Source: Aminobacter aminovorans (GTDB taxonomy: Bacteria > Pseudomonadota > Alphaproteobacteria > Rhizobiales > Rhizobiaceae). From it: a stretch of 64,000 nt of DNA. The DNA lies in assembly GCF_900445235.1 (NCBI RefSeq), contig NZ_UFSM01000001.1, forward strand, positions 2,123,501 through 2,187,500, in the 5' to 3' direction. The notes under the pieces were generated by a model. It worked only from the letters and a program-made list of their open reading frames with translations. It searched no databases and was not told the origin of the DNA. This document shows positions 37,091-44,743 of the stretch, in pieces. Made by a program: the position numbers and the translations under genes. Every line of letters begins with the position of its first letter. Within the stretch, counting starts at the first letter, position 1.

Positions 37091-37184
37091 CTTGTTGCCA
37101 GCCTAATTTGACATTCCCCGATTTCGGGGTCTGATGTTGCTGTCGGCATACTGAGGGCCGGCATGCAATTTGGAGGGAATTGTC

Positions 37185-37475
37185 ATGGAATCGCTTCTTC
37201 CTATCATCATACAAATTGTAACCGGCGTTATCGGTGGACAGGCCGTCGGCGCGGCGATCAAGACGGCGGCGATGGGGCAGTTGACGAAATTGCTCGCCGG
37301 CGGCGTCGGCGGTCTCGCAGGCGGACAGATCCTCGGCAGCCTGCTTGGCGGTGCGGCCGATCCGGCAACGGCAGGTGCGCTCAGCGGCATTCTCGGCGAC
37401 GTGGTTGGTGGTGCTGGCGGCGGCGCCATCGTGACGGCCATCGTCGGCGCGATCATGGGCGCCATGAAGAAGTAA
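37185..37475 (+). CDS. Small glycine-rich hydrophobic protein
   Basis: A 96-residue protein made almost wholly of Gly, Ala, Val, Ile and Leu with repeated small-xxx-small spacing (glycine zipper), for example GGVGGLAGGQILGSLLGGAA and GGAGGGAIVTAIVG. It ends in Lys-Lys. There is no cleavable signal. Such peptides insert in or associate with membranes; some resemble class II bacteriocins or OmpA-linked zipper domains. GGAGGG precedes ATG 37185. I do not know its function. Confidence 0.7.
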   Translation: MESLLPIIIQIVTGVIGGQAVGAAIKTAAMGQLTKLLAGGVGGLAGGQILGSLLGGAADPATAGALSGILGDVVGGAGGGAIVTAIVGAIMGAMKK

Positions 37476-37609
37476 TCCCGCTGCAGATTGGAATTCGGAT
37501 TGGGCGGCTACGGCCGCCCATTTCATTTCTGGAATATGGGCGATTGACCGCCCACCAGAATGTGCATGGACGAACCGCGCGCCAGTCCGTATGTCGGTGC
37601 CAACTCAGC

Positions 37610-37697
37610 GCATCGGCTCGAAAATTGGCATCGATTTTCGGAGCACGATGCGCAGATTCACAGAGTTGGAGCGTCCTTTGTGCGTCCCTTCGGGCGC
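37610..37697 (+). repeat. Dispersed hairpin repeat, copy A
   Basis: It starts GCATCGG, has inverted CGAAAAT/ATTTTCG arms, then CGATGCGCAGATTCA and AGAGTTGGAGCG, and ends near GTCCCTTCGGGCGC. Copy B at 38512-38603 matches through its whole length with scattered differences. I recognise the AGAGTTxGAGCGTCCTTTGTG part as a common rhizobial intergenic sequence. It lies just upstream of the hydrolase gene. Confidence 0.75.
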
Positions 37698-37710
37698 TGG
37701 CGCCCGAAGG
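37687..37710 (+). promoter_or_regulatory. Hairpin abutting the ribosome site of the hydrolase gene
   Basis: A perfect 11-base stem CCTTCGGGCGC and complement with a two-base spacer ends in GAAGG, directly followed by AAAGGA, 12 bases before the ATG. It may modulate translation or end an upstream transcript; its left arm belongs to repeat copy A. Confidence 0.45.
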
Positions 37711-37722
37711 AAAGGACCCGCC

Positions 37723-38364
37723 ATGGGACAGCTTAATGCCGGCATCGTGCCGGTTACGCCCTTCCAGCAGAACTGCACCATCCTCTTCGATACTGACGAC
37801 AAGACCGGCGTCGTGGTGGATCCCGGTGGCGATGTCGACACTATCCTGTCGGTGCTCAGGCAAAACGGCATCACAATCACGGCGATCTGGCTGACGCATG
37901 GCCATATCGACCATGCCGGCGGCGCCATGGAGCTCAAGGAGGCGATTGGCGTCGAGATCGTTGGCCCGCACGAGGCCGACAAGCCGCTGCTCGACAATCT
38001 GGTGACCCAGGCCCAGAAATTCGGCATGGACGGTTCCGTGCGGAATTGCGTGCCGGACCGGTTCCTGACTGAGGGCGAGACCGTGTCGTTCGGCGCCCAT
38101 GTCTTCGAGGTGTTGCACTGCCCTGGCCATGCGCCCGGCCATGTCGTCTACTACAACCGCGACGCGAAATTCGCCCATGTCGGCGACGTGCTGTTCCAGG
38201 GCTCCGTCGGCCGTACCGACCTCTATGGCGGAGACCACGCCACCTTGATTCGCTCGATCAAGGAGAAGCTTTTGCCGCTCGGCGACGACATCGGCTTCAT
38301 CTGCGGCCACGGCCCGGGCAGCCGCTTTGGCGACGAGCGCCGCAGCAATCCTTATCTGGTCTGA
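37723..38364 (+). CDS. Metallo-beta-lactamase-fold hydrolase (glyoxalase II-like)
   Basis: A 213-residue zinc hydrolase. The metal motif THGHIDHAGG is near residues 59-68; HCPGHAPGH near 132-140 and GDVLF near 153-157 supply the other ligands; the last His is in CGHGPGS. It belongs to the short YcbL-type glyoxalase II group, which acts on thioesters such as S-lactoylglutathione. AAGGAAAGGA precedes ATG 37723. A terminator-like hairpin follows. Confidence 0.9.
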   Translation: MGQLNAGIVPVTPFQQNCTILFDTDDKTGVVVDPGGDVDTILSVLRQNGITITAIWLTHGHIDHAGGAMELKEAIGVEIVGPHEADKPLLDNLVTQAQKFGMDGSVRNCVPDRFLTEGETVSFGAHVFEVLHCPGHAPGHVVYYNRDAKFAHVGDVLFQGSVGRTDLYGGDHATLIRSIKEKLLPLGDDIGFICGHGPGSRFGDERRSNPYLV

Positions 38365-38404
38365 CGTCGGCTACTCGCCATTTGATGAAGGCGACAATGA
38401 AATA

Positions 38405-38437
38405 CGGCGCCAACCCAAGGGTTGACGCCGCTTTTTG
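38405..38437 (+). terminator. Intrinsic terminator of the hydrolase gene
   Basis: The stem CGGCGxCAACCC/GGGTTGxCGCCG has one internal mismatch and is followed by CTTTTTG. It begins 41 bases after the stop. Confidence 0.75.
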
Positions 38438-38511
38438 TCGTTGCTTCAGATTTCGCTGGGGCGGACGGGCAGGGAAGGCCGCTTCGGCTGGAACCTGTGG
38501 CTGCGGTCGGT

Positions 38512-38603
38512 GCATCGGTCCGAAAACCGGTATCTGTTTTCGGAAAGCACGATGCGCAGGTTCAATGAGTTAGAGTATCGTTTTGCGCGCCCATTCGGAC
38601 GCA
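38512..38603 (+). repeat. Dispersed hairpin repeat, copy B
   Basis: A second copy of the element at 37610-37697, in the same orientation, with stronger inner arms CCGAAAAC/GTTTTCGG and outer GCATCG/CGATGC. It ends seven bases from the stop of the minus-strand BA14K gene, so it may also form that gene's 3' end. Confidence 0.75.
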
Positions 38604-38609
38604 GGCACC

Positions 38610-39047
38610 CTAATTGGCAGTGCAGAAGTGCTCCAGGCCGTCATAGCCGGTGAAGGTGCCACTGCGCGGCTTGAAGCTGCGGTAGCGGTCCAAACAGTAG
38701 CTGTACCATTCGGGCGTCCACGGCTCGATCGCATAGCTGTCGCGATAGACCACGCGGCGCTGCACCGGGGCAGGGCGGTAGTAATCCTGGCCATAATAGT
38801 CCTGGCGGTAGACGCGGCGCGGCTGCGGCTCGTAGTAGTCGTCATAGACCGGCTGCGAACGATTGGCATTGCCGGCGATCACCGCACCGGCGATCAGGCC
38901 GAGGGCACCCGCAGCGACAATCGCACCGGTATTGTCGTGGCGGTTGTGGCGGCGCCAGCGCTCGCCGGCCTCGGCTGCTGGCAAGGCGGTCAAGGTGGTG
39001 GCGGCAACGGCTGCCGAAAGGACGAGGGTCTTGAATATGGGGTTCAT
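38610..39047 (-). CDS. BA14K-family exported protein
   Basis: A 145-residue exported protein. The signal peptide (about 1-27, ending AAEAGE) is followed by a basic stretch, a Gly/Ala hydrophobic segment (about 43-58) and a Tyr/Arg-rich region. The C-terminus carries the BA14K motif: WYSYCLDRYRSFKPRSGTF then GYDGLEHFC. The Brucella member is an immunoreactive lectin-like protein. AAGGAG precedes ATG 39047. The family is largely restricted to Hyphomicrobiales. Confidence 0.9.
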   Translation of the reverse strand: MNPIFKTLVLSAAVAATTLTALPAAEAGERWRRHNRHDNTGAIVAAGALGLIAGAVIAGNANRSQPVYDDYYEPQPRRVYRQDYYGQDYYRPAPVQRRVVYRDSYAIEPWTPEWYSYCLDRYRSFKPRSGTFTGYDGLEHFCTAN

Positions 39048-39218
39048 GTCGGTCTCCTTCGCCGTCTGGCCCGTATCAAGGCCAGAATTTAGCGTCGACA
39101 ATATGTCTAGGGGAGCGAGCCTGAACGCAGCCTGAACGGATTTTCAGACGCCAAGGGGGGCAAAGAAACTACCGCCGACAACCGCCCATATGCGTTGCGG
39201 CGAATAGAGCAGTCGCAA

Positions 39219-39241
39219 GGCCGGAGCGGTCAACTCCGGCC
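39219..39241 (-). terminator. Hairpin after the first cold-shock gene
   Basis: The perfect eight-base stem GGCCGGAG/CTCCGGCC with a seven-base loop lies 14 bases beyond the csp stop on the minus strand. The following T content is low. Confidence 0.5.
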
Positions 39242-39254
39242 GCCTCGGAGGTTC

Positions 39255-39467
39255 TCAGCCGACGGTCAGATTGACGGCCTTCGGACCCTTGCCGCGCTTG
39301 TCCGGCTCGGTGTCGAAAGAAACCTTCTGCCCATCCTCAAGACCGGGAAGACCCGACGCCTGCACGGCCGAAATGTGAACGAAGACATCCTTCGCTCCGT
39401 CGTCCGGCGTGATGAAGCCGAAGCCTTTGGCATGATTGAAGAACTTGACGGTGCCGGTCTGCGGCAT
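39255..39467 (-). CDS. Cold-shock domain protein (first copy)
   Basis: A 70-residue CspA-type RNA/DNA-binding protein. RNP1 KGFGFIT (about 14-20) and RNP2 VFVHI (about 28-32) are present, and it ends [18 protein letters not shown] lies six bases before ATG 39467. It is highly similar to the copy at 40265-40477. The two probably differ in expression. Confidence 0.95.
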   Translation of the reverse strand: MPQTGTVKFFNHAKGFGFITPDDGAKDVFVHISAVQASGLPGLEDGQKVSFDTEPDKRGKGPKAVNLTVG

Positions 39468-39648
39468 GGGAAACTCCTCTGATCCCATCAATTCCAGTCT
39501 TCGGGCCGGCAAATGCCCGAAGTGGAAATTTGTCGTTCATTTTTGGGTCATCGGCAAGCAAAAGTTTTGCGCCACTGTAGCGCCTGAAACGCCACTCAAG
39601 CCCGGCGAATGCCGGGCCTAAGTGGCCACTCGCAAAGCGTTTCGCGGC

Positions 39649-40059
39649 TTAGTATTCGCAGTAGCGGATCGGGCCGATCTGGATGCAGGACGGCGGCCGC
39701 GGACGATTCGGGTCGTACCGCGAGAAGACGCGCACGCGGCAATTGGGGCCGACATGTCGGTGAGGCACGTTGCCGTAGCGAGGCAGGAAGTGGCGGCGCA
39801 CCTCGCGGTGGCAGTCACGCACCTGGACCGGCGGGCGGACCCGGATCGGTCGGCAGTCGGGGCGGCGGTGTACATGCCATTCGGTACTGCCGAACTGCGG
39901 AACGAAATGGCGCTGGGGGTCGCCGTGGCAGCCGCGGACCTGGATCACCAGCCCGCCATAGGCCTGCGGCGCATTGCCTGCCGACATGGCCTCCGCCGGC
40001 CCGCCATATCCAAGCCCCGCGGCCAGGAGCATTGCGCCCAGAGACTTCAGCAACTTCAT
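39649..40059 (-). CDS. Exported Cys/His/Arg-rich tandem-repeat protein
   Basis: A 136-residue exported protein with a signal peptide (about 1-24, cleavage after PAEA). The mature part has two copies of a 29-30 residue unit, at about 41-70 and 80-108, of the form VRxCHx4RHFxPxxG, then Hx3-4, then CR. Six cysteines and many histidines suggest metal binding or disulfides. A third part (110-136) has two more cysteines. I know no named family. GAGGAGG precedes ATG 40059. Confidence 0.75.
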   Translation of the reverse strand: MKLLKSLGAMLLAAGLGYGGPAEAMSAGNAPQAYGGLVIQVRGCHGDPQRHFVPQFGSTEWHVHRRPDCRPIRVRPPVQVRDCHREVRRHFLPRYGNVPHRHVGPNCRVRVFSRYDPNRPRPPSCIQIGPIRYCEY

Positions 40060-40206
40060 GGTCTGCCTCCTCTGCATGGGAAGCAGATACTGCTTCCGCA
40101 GCAAGACTATGCCATGGCTGGCTGTGGCTCGCCAGAGTGATGCGGGCTAGACGCGGAGACTATCTGGTTGATTTTGCGAGGGATAATTGCCAAGCCACCC
40201 GCCAAG

Positions 40207-40241
40207 AAGAAGGGCGCGATGGTGATCCACCGCGCCCTCTT
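40207..40241 (-). terminator. Hairpin after the second cold-shock gene
   Basis: AAGAAGGGCGCG and CGCGCCCTCTT pair with a one-base bulge, and GGTG/CAC pairs extend the stem inward. It lies 24 bases beyond the csp stop on the minus strand. Confidence 0.6.
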
Positions 40242-40264
40242 CAAAGCAAAAAACCTTACGCGGC

Positions 40265-40477
40265 TTAGCCGGCGCGGAGGTTGACCGCCTTAGGACCCTT
40301 GCCCATACGGTCTGGCTCGACGTCGAAGCTGACCTTCTGGCCGTCGACGAGCGTGCGCAGGCCCGAAGCTTCGATGGCGGAGATGTGGACGAAAACGTCC
40401 TTCGCGCCGCCATCTGGCGTAATGAAGCCGAAGCCTTTGGTTGCGTTGAAGAACTTTACGGTACCGGTCTGGGTCAT
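40265..40477 (-). CDS. Cold-shock domain protein (second copy)
   Basis: A 70-residue CspA-type protein, close paralogue of the one 800 bases away, with KGFGFIT and VFVHI motifs and the end [18 protein letters not shown] precedes the ATG by eight bases. The long gene-free region upstream (40478-40911) leaves room for the long 5' leader typical of regulated csp mRNAs, but I see no defined cold-shock box. Confidence 0.95.
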   Translation of the reverse strand: MTQTGTVKFFNATKGFGFITPDGGAKDVFVHISAIEASGLRTLVDGQKVSFDVEPDRMGKGPKAVNLRAG

Positions 40478-40911
40478 TGGGAGAACTCCTTCACCCGTTC
40501 AGTGGTCTGGACATGCCGACCGCCTGGCGTCGGCGGCACGTCGGTGGTTTTGCTTGGCGGTCATGCATTTGCGCACGATTAAACCCCCCGCCGAGTCACG
40601 GGGTCGTCAGAGATTCACAGTAGCGGGGAAAGGGTCGTGCAAAACGTTCCAGTCTCCGGGTCAGCAAACGCCCGAACTGAGACTGATATTGCATGGAAAC
40701 GCGTAGGTTGCAAGATGTCGCGGCAAGCGTGGTAGGCACTTCGCAGCGTCGCATAAATATACGACATTTCTAGAAACGCCATTGGCCAGATTGCCGCGCC
40801 TGTTGGGGGCAGATGCGCTGATGCCGATTGCATTCGTTGACAGAATCGCCAGGATCGGGGCAGGGGCTGGAACAATTCCCGCACGGGCGGGAACGAGAGG
40901 GAGCTATTTCC
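40478..40911. other. Divergent control region between csp and Kazal genes
   Basis: About 430 bases without a gene. It should hold the minus-strand csp promoter and leader and the plus-strand Kazal promoter. A local AT-rich patch (GCATAAATATACGACATTTC, about 40753-40772) stands out. A small TTCCCGC/GCGGGAA hairpin precedes the ribosome site of the Kazal gene. Confidence 0.4.
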
Positions 40912-41343
40912 ATGGTTTTTTCGGCAAAGACCTTTGCGCGAAAAGCAACTGTTGCCTCGTTGCTGTCGCTGATGCTGGCCTCCTGCGTCGTGGTCGAGGA
41001 CGGCCCCGGCCCCGGCCCGCGCCCGCCGCGCCCAGATCCGGGCCCGCAATTCTGCACACGCGAGTATGACCCGGTCTGCGCGCGCCGCGGCGGCGACCGC
41101 CAGACCTTCGCCAATTCCTGCATGGCCGAAGCTGCGGGCTACCGCATTATCCGTGGCGGTGAATGCCGCGGCGGCGGTGACGACGGTTGGGGTGGCGGCG
41201 GCGGGGGCCGTGGAGACCAGTTCTGCACAAGGGAATATCGCCCGGTCTGCGGCCGCCGCGGCGGCGCGCTCAGGACCTTCCCGAACGCCTGCGAGGCCGA
41301 TTCCGCCGGCTACCGCGTCGTCGACGACCAGGGTCCCTGCTGA
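40912..41343 (+). CDS. Lipoprotein with two Kazal-type protease-inhibitor domains
   Basis: A 143-residue predicted lipoprotein: signal peptide, lipobox LASC (Cys25), then a Pro/Gly linker. Kazal-like domain 1 spans about 48-85 (C48, C56, C70, C85) and domain 2 about 105-143 (C105, C113, C127, C143), joined by a Gly/Asp linker. Both read FCTREYxPVCxRRGG, then TF.N.C. Kazal domains bind and block serine proteases. Each domain has four cysteines rather than the six of animal Kazals. AGGGAG precedes the ATG. Confidence 0.88.
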   Translation: MVFSAKTFARKATVASLLSLMLASCVVVEDGPGPGPRPPRPDPGPQFCTREYDPVCARRGGDRQTFANSCMAEAAGYRIIRGGECRGGGDDGWGGGGGGRGDQFCTREYRPVCGRRGGALRTFPNACEADSAGYRVVDDQGPC

Positions 41344-41817
41344 ACTCATCTCAGACGCCTCCCGGCGGCCGACGCCGGGAGGTATATTCAGGTGGCGTCA
41401 GTCTCCGACCGACGAACCTCCGACTTCGCTTCTGTGCAGCGGCAGCCGACCTGGCGATTTGCCTGAGAAGGACACCACAGCACCGCTCCATGCATGTGCC
41501 ATGGAAAATCGCGCCGCCGGGGCAGAGCCAACGGCCGCGAACAGCGGCGGCACGATTTCGCTCGAGGCAGCGATCAAAGCGCGTTGTCGGGACAACCAAG
41601 CCAGCCGATGCGGTTTGAGGGGGGATGGCGGTGAAGGATTCGAACCTTGCCGACGCTTCCGGTTCGCAGTGGAGCGGGCCACATTCCGGCGCCTGCCCTA
41701 TGGCATTTCCCCCTCTGCGATACGCGCCGCCACTGCTTGATCTGAGGTTGGCGACAAGGGGTCGTCAAGCGAGGCGAGCTTGCCCTGGAGGTCGTTTGTC
41801 TCGATCCCTGGCCCGGA
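41344..41817. other. Gene-free stretch with a tRNA-like fragment
   Basis: About 470 bases without a supported gene. At 41630-41655 the minus strand reads like a tRNA T-arm plus 3' end (AAGGTTCGAATCCTT then GCCA). The acceptor segment is about four bases too short and no anticodon arm can be folded, so this is at most a tRNA remnant or chance. Confidence 0.35.
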
Positions 41818-42728
41818 TCAGTCCTGGCGGACGATCGCGCCGATCGCGTTGACGATCAGGCGGGACGCCGTCTCTGCCGTCAGGCCGTCTATGTCTGCGG
41901 GTGGATAATACTCGACGAGGTCGAAGCCTGCTATCCGCGCGCGCTTGCCCAGGCCGGCAATCAGATCGATCGTTTGCGAATAGGTGAGGCCGCCCGGGGT
42001 TCGCGCCGCGACGCCAGGCATGATGCCGGGATCGAGACCGTCGCAGTCCAGCGTAACGACGACCCGGGCGCCGTCGGGGATGTGCCGGAGCGCTGCTTCG
42101 ACGCCTTGGGCATGAACCTCGCGGGCTGTGACGAGGCGGCTGCCGTAGCGCTGAGCCGCCTCGATCTCTGCGACGCGGGCGCTGCCGACGCTGCGCATGC
42201 CGACCTGGACGATGCCGGCGACATGCGGCATCTCGCTGGCCCGGCGCATCGGGTTCGAATAGCCGTAGCGTTCGCCGAGCACCTCGTCGCGCCAGTCGAT
42301 ATGGCATCGATCTGCAGGACCCAGACCGGGCCGTGATCGGCAAAGCCGGCGAGGAAGGGGATGGGCACGGAATCGTCACCGCCGAGCAGGATCGGCACGG
42401 CGCCAAGCGCCAGGATCTCGCGCGTCTTGGCTTCGATGCGGGCGCGGTTGGCCGCATTGTCGTGCATGATGGTCGCGATGTTGCCGGCGTCGACGCAGCA
42501 GACAGGCTTGCTGTCGAACAGCGGGCCGCCGAGGTCGAAATCCCAGTTGCCGACGAGTGTGGCGTCGTCCTGGCTGGCGGAGCGGATGGCATCGGCGGCA
42601 AGCGCATAGCCGCTGCTGTCCTTGCCGCGATAGGTGGTGCCGTGGCCGGCGCCGTAAACAACCACGCGAGGGTTCCTGCCATCAGCGAGGCGATCGGGAA
42701 GGCCGAGGAAGCGGAGCGATGTGGTCAT
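41818..42728 (-). pseudogene. Arginase/agmatinase-family gene with a one-base frameshift
   Basis: Two overlapping frames together make a ureohydrolase of about 303 residues. The first part (from ATG 42728) carries GAGHGTTYRG and GGDDSVPIP and reads to LQIDA. The second carries the continuation from VLGERYGYSN and DCDGLDPGIMPG. The break is at 42302-42306, inside the manganese motif DAHxD: GATGCCATATCGAC would read DAHID with one more C. Relatives hydrolyse agmatine, guanidinobutyrate or arginine. It is either inactivated by one missing base or a sequencing error; the rest is undamaged. Confidence 0.85.
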
Positions 42729-42826
42729 GTCGGGCTGGTCTCGACGGCGTGGGGGAGGTACGGTTGCGGGTGATTTTGACGCCAAGCCTTTGAGGCTGCA
42801 AGCCGCAGAACGAAGGTTCGACCGGT

Positions 42827-44383
42827 TCACTCCGCCGTGCGCCGCAGCGTGCCAAGCCCGTTGCCGTCGAGCGCTTCGATTGTCAGTGACGATGCCTTGC
42901 CGTCGGGGCCGATCACGAAGCTGACCGCCGAGGGCATGTCGGGCAGTTCAGGCGACGGAAAGCTTAGGAACAGGTCGCGGTCGAAATGGCTGAGCGGATA
43001 GGACTTTGCTCCGTCCGGGCCGAGCTTGAGGACGAGGCCGTCTCCAGTGGCTGCGATGACGGCCTCGCCAACGAAGTCGTTGGCGTAGCGACCGGCATAG
43101 GCGGCAGTAGAAAGTGCCGGCGTGGCAGGCACGGGCGAGGTGGCGTAGGTCGCCTTGGCGGTCGCGACGGCCGGGCCAAACATGCCTGCATAGATGGCAT
43201 TCCAGTCCGTCAGCCAATCCTTGCCGACCTTGCCCTGGAATACCAGGTCAGCGAAGCTGTCCGACAGGCCTTCGGGCACGCCGGTCGGGAAGGCGTTGGC
43301 AAGGATAACGATGCCGAGCCGCCTTTCAGGAAACAAGGTGACGATGCTGCGGGCGCCGACGCTGAAGGCGCCGGCATGGCCCCAACTCAGACCGTGGCGT
43401 CCGAACTCGACATTCCAGCCGAGGCCGTAGAAGGACTGGCCGCCGCTGACGGGGTTCTTGCCGCGCGTCATCAGCGGCATATGGGTCTGGTCCAGGGCCG
43501 CGGCCGCGATGAGTTGCTTGCCGTCATGGCTACCATTGGCGAGTTCGAGGCGGAGCCATTGGGCGAGATCGCGTACTGTCGAGCTGACGCCGCCGGCCGG
43601 TGCCTGCGCGTCAGGCTGTCGCTCGACCCTTGCTGCCCAGGCGCCATCGGCCTTGACGTGGAGTGCGGCGCGATTGGCGTGCGTGACGAAATCGGCATGG
43701 CGAGAGCTGGTCGAGGTCATACCGAGCGGGCGGTAGAGTTTTTCCTCGGCGATCGCTTCCCAAGGCTTGCCCGTCGGTTTAGCTGCCGCTACCGCACCCG
43801 CCGTCAGGCCGAAATTGCTGTAGGAATAGCCGGCCCGGAAGCTCGAAGAGGGCGATACGAAGCGCAGGCGCCGCAGGATTTCGGCGCGGTCGTAACCGAT
43901 GTCCTCGAGATCGTCGCCGGCGGTGCCAGGCAGTCCGCTGTGGTGGGAAAACAGGTCGCGAACGGTGAGTTGGCTTGTCGGATAAGCGTCAGCCAGGCGA
44001 AATGCGGGGTCGAGGTCGGATATCTTCGAATCCCAGGAAACGACACCGTCACTGACCAACGCCGCAACAACCGTTGCCGAGATCGGCTTGGACATCGATG
44101 CGATCTGGAACACCGTGTCGGCGTCGACCTTTTCCGGTCCGCCTGCCTCGCGCGCACCAAAGCCCTTGAGGAAGACGACCTTGTCGTGGTGCACGACGCC
44201 GATGGCGAGCCCCGGAACGCTGCCGTCGGCGATAGCGGCGTTCGCCAGCTGTTCAAGTTTCGCCAGCGCTGCGGTGACCTGCTTGGCGGTTGCGGTCTGG
44301 GCGGATGAGGACACCGGCGCAAGCGTGACGGCGGGGAGAAGCCATGCCAGGCAACGGACGAACGACCTTGCGGACAGCTGCAT
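42827..44383 (-). CDS. Exported serine hydrolase, class C beta-lactamase fold
   Basis: A 518-residue protein with a signal peptide (about 1-29, ending SSAQT). The beta-lactamase-type catalytic motifs are SMSK near residue 97, YSN near 190 and HAG near 358. The last 110 residues form an extra beta-rich domain like those of EstB- or Pab87-type peptidases. Likely a periplasmic D-aminopeptidase or esterase; true lactamase activity is not implied. GGAGGAG precedes ATG 44383. Confidence 0.85.
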   Translation of the reverse strand: MQLSARSFVRCLAWLLPAVTLAPVSSSAQTATAKQVTAALAKLEQLANAAIADGSVPGLAIGVVHHDKVVFLKGFGAREAGGPEKVDADTVFQIASMSKPISATVVAALVSDGVVSWDSKISDLDPAFRLADAYPTSQLTVRDLFSHHSGLPGTAGDDLEDIGYDRAEILRRLRFVSPSSSFRAGYSYSNFGLTAGAVAAAKPTGKPWEAIAEEKLYRPLGMTSTSSRHADFVTHANRAALHVKADGAWAARVERQPDAQAPAGGVSSTVRDLAQWLRLELANGSHDGKQLIAAAALDQTHMPLMTRGKNPVSGGQSFYGLGWNVEFGRHGLSWGHAGAFSVGARSIVTLFPERRLGIVILANAFPTGVPEGLSDSFADLVFQGKVGKDWLTDWNAIYAGMFGPAVATAKATYATSPVPATPALSTAAYAGRYANDFVGEAVIAATGDGLVLKLGPDGAKSYPLSHFDRDLFLSFPSPELPDMPSAVSFVIGPDGKASSLTIEALDGNGLGTLRRTAE

Positions 44384-44457
44384 GCGCCTGCTCCTCCATA
44401 TGTGGCCTGCCTTCGAGGCTACAGCCTGCCGTGGAGTAAGCCAAGTATGGGGCAAGG

Positions 44458-44637
44458 CTATCTGATCGTGCCGGCCGGGTCGCGGCCGTCAAGGAAGCCG
44501 AGGTCGCGATTGAGGTGGAGCGACAGCTCGCGCGGATCGAACCTGGCGCGGCGACGACCATGGTGCGTGCTCGTTGCGAGCTGTGTCAGCCATGTCTGGA
44601 GCGGGCCGAGTGTGGCGGCCAGGGTAAGGTGGGTCAT
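44458..44637 (-). CDS. Small protein with DUF1127-like C-terminus
   Basis: A 59-residue protein. The first half holds a short amphipathic helix (PLQTWLTQLATSTHH). The second half is basic and ends RELSLHLNRDLGFLDGRDP, similar in layout to DUF1127 proteins, some of which bind RNA or regulators in alphaproteobacteria. It is divergent from the LysR gene 107 bases away and could be its target. The ribosome site is weak. Confidence 0.5.
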   Translation of the reverse strand: MTHLTLAATLGPLQTWLTQLATSTHHGRRRARFDPRELSLHLNRDLGFLDGRDPAGTIR

Positions 44638-44695
44638 GGCTTGGCTTTCAATGGTCAAATTCTGTTGAGGAAGTGCCTCCTCCTTCCTCCTGTTT

Positions 44696-44710
44696 TTGCT
44701 ATGAATCCAA
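44696..44710. promoter_or_regulatory. LysR-type half-palindrome
   Basis: TTG-N9-CAA, which contains the T-N11-A pattern of LysR operators, lies 34 bases before the LysR start and between the divergent genes. Pattern match only. Confidence 0.3.
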
Positions 44711-44743
44711 CTGAACGTGAGAATGGATGCATAAGGAAAACTT

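Noticed and set aside
39255..40477. The two cold-shock genes as a recent tandem duplication by mobile element
   Set aside because: Their codons and flanks differ and no element or target duplication is visible; csp families are normally multicopy.
41630..41720. tRNA-like sequence on the minus strand (T-arm, GCCA end, G-run/C-run ends)
   Set aside because: The acceptor segment is about four bases short, no anticodon arm can be folded and the GC-rich ends do not pair in cloverleaf register. A covariance search (tRNAscan-SE) would settle it; I treat it as a remnant or chance.
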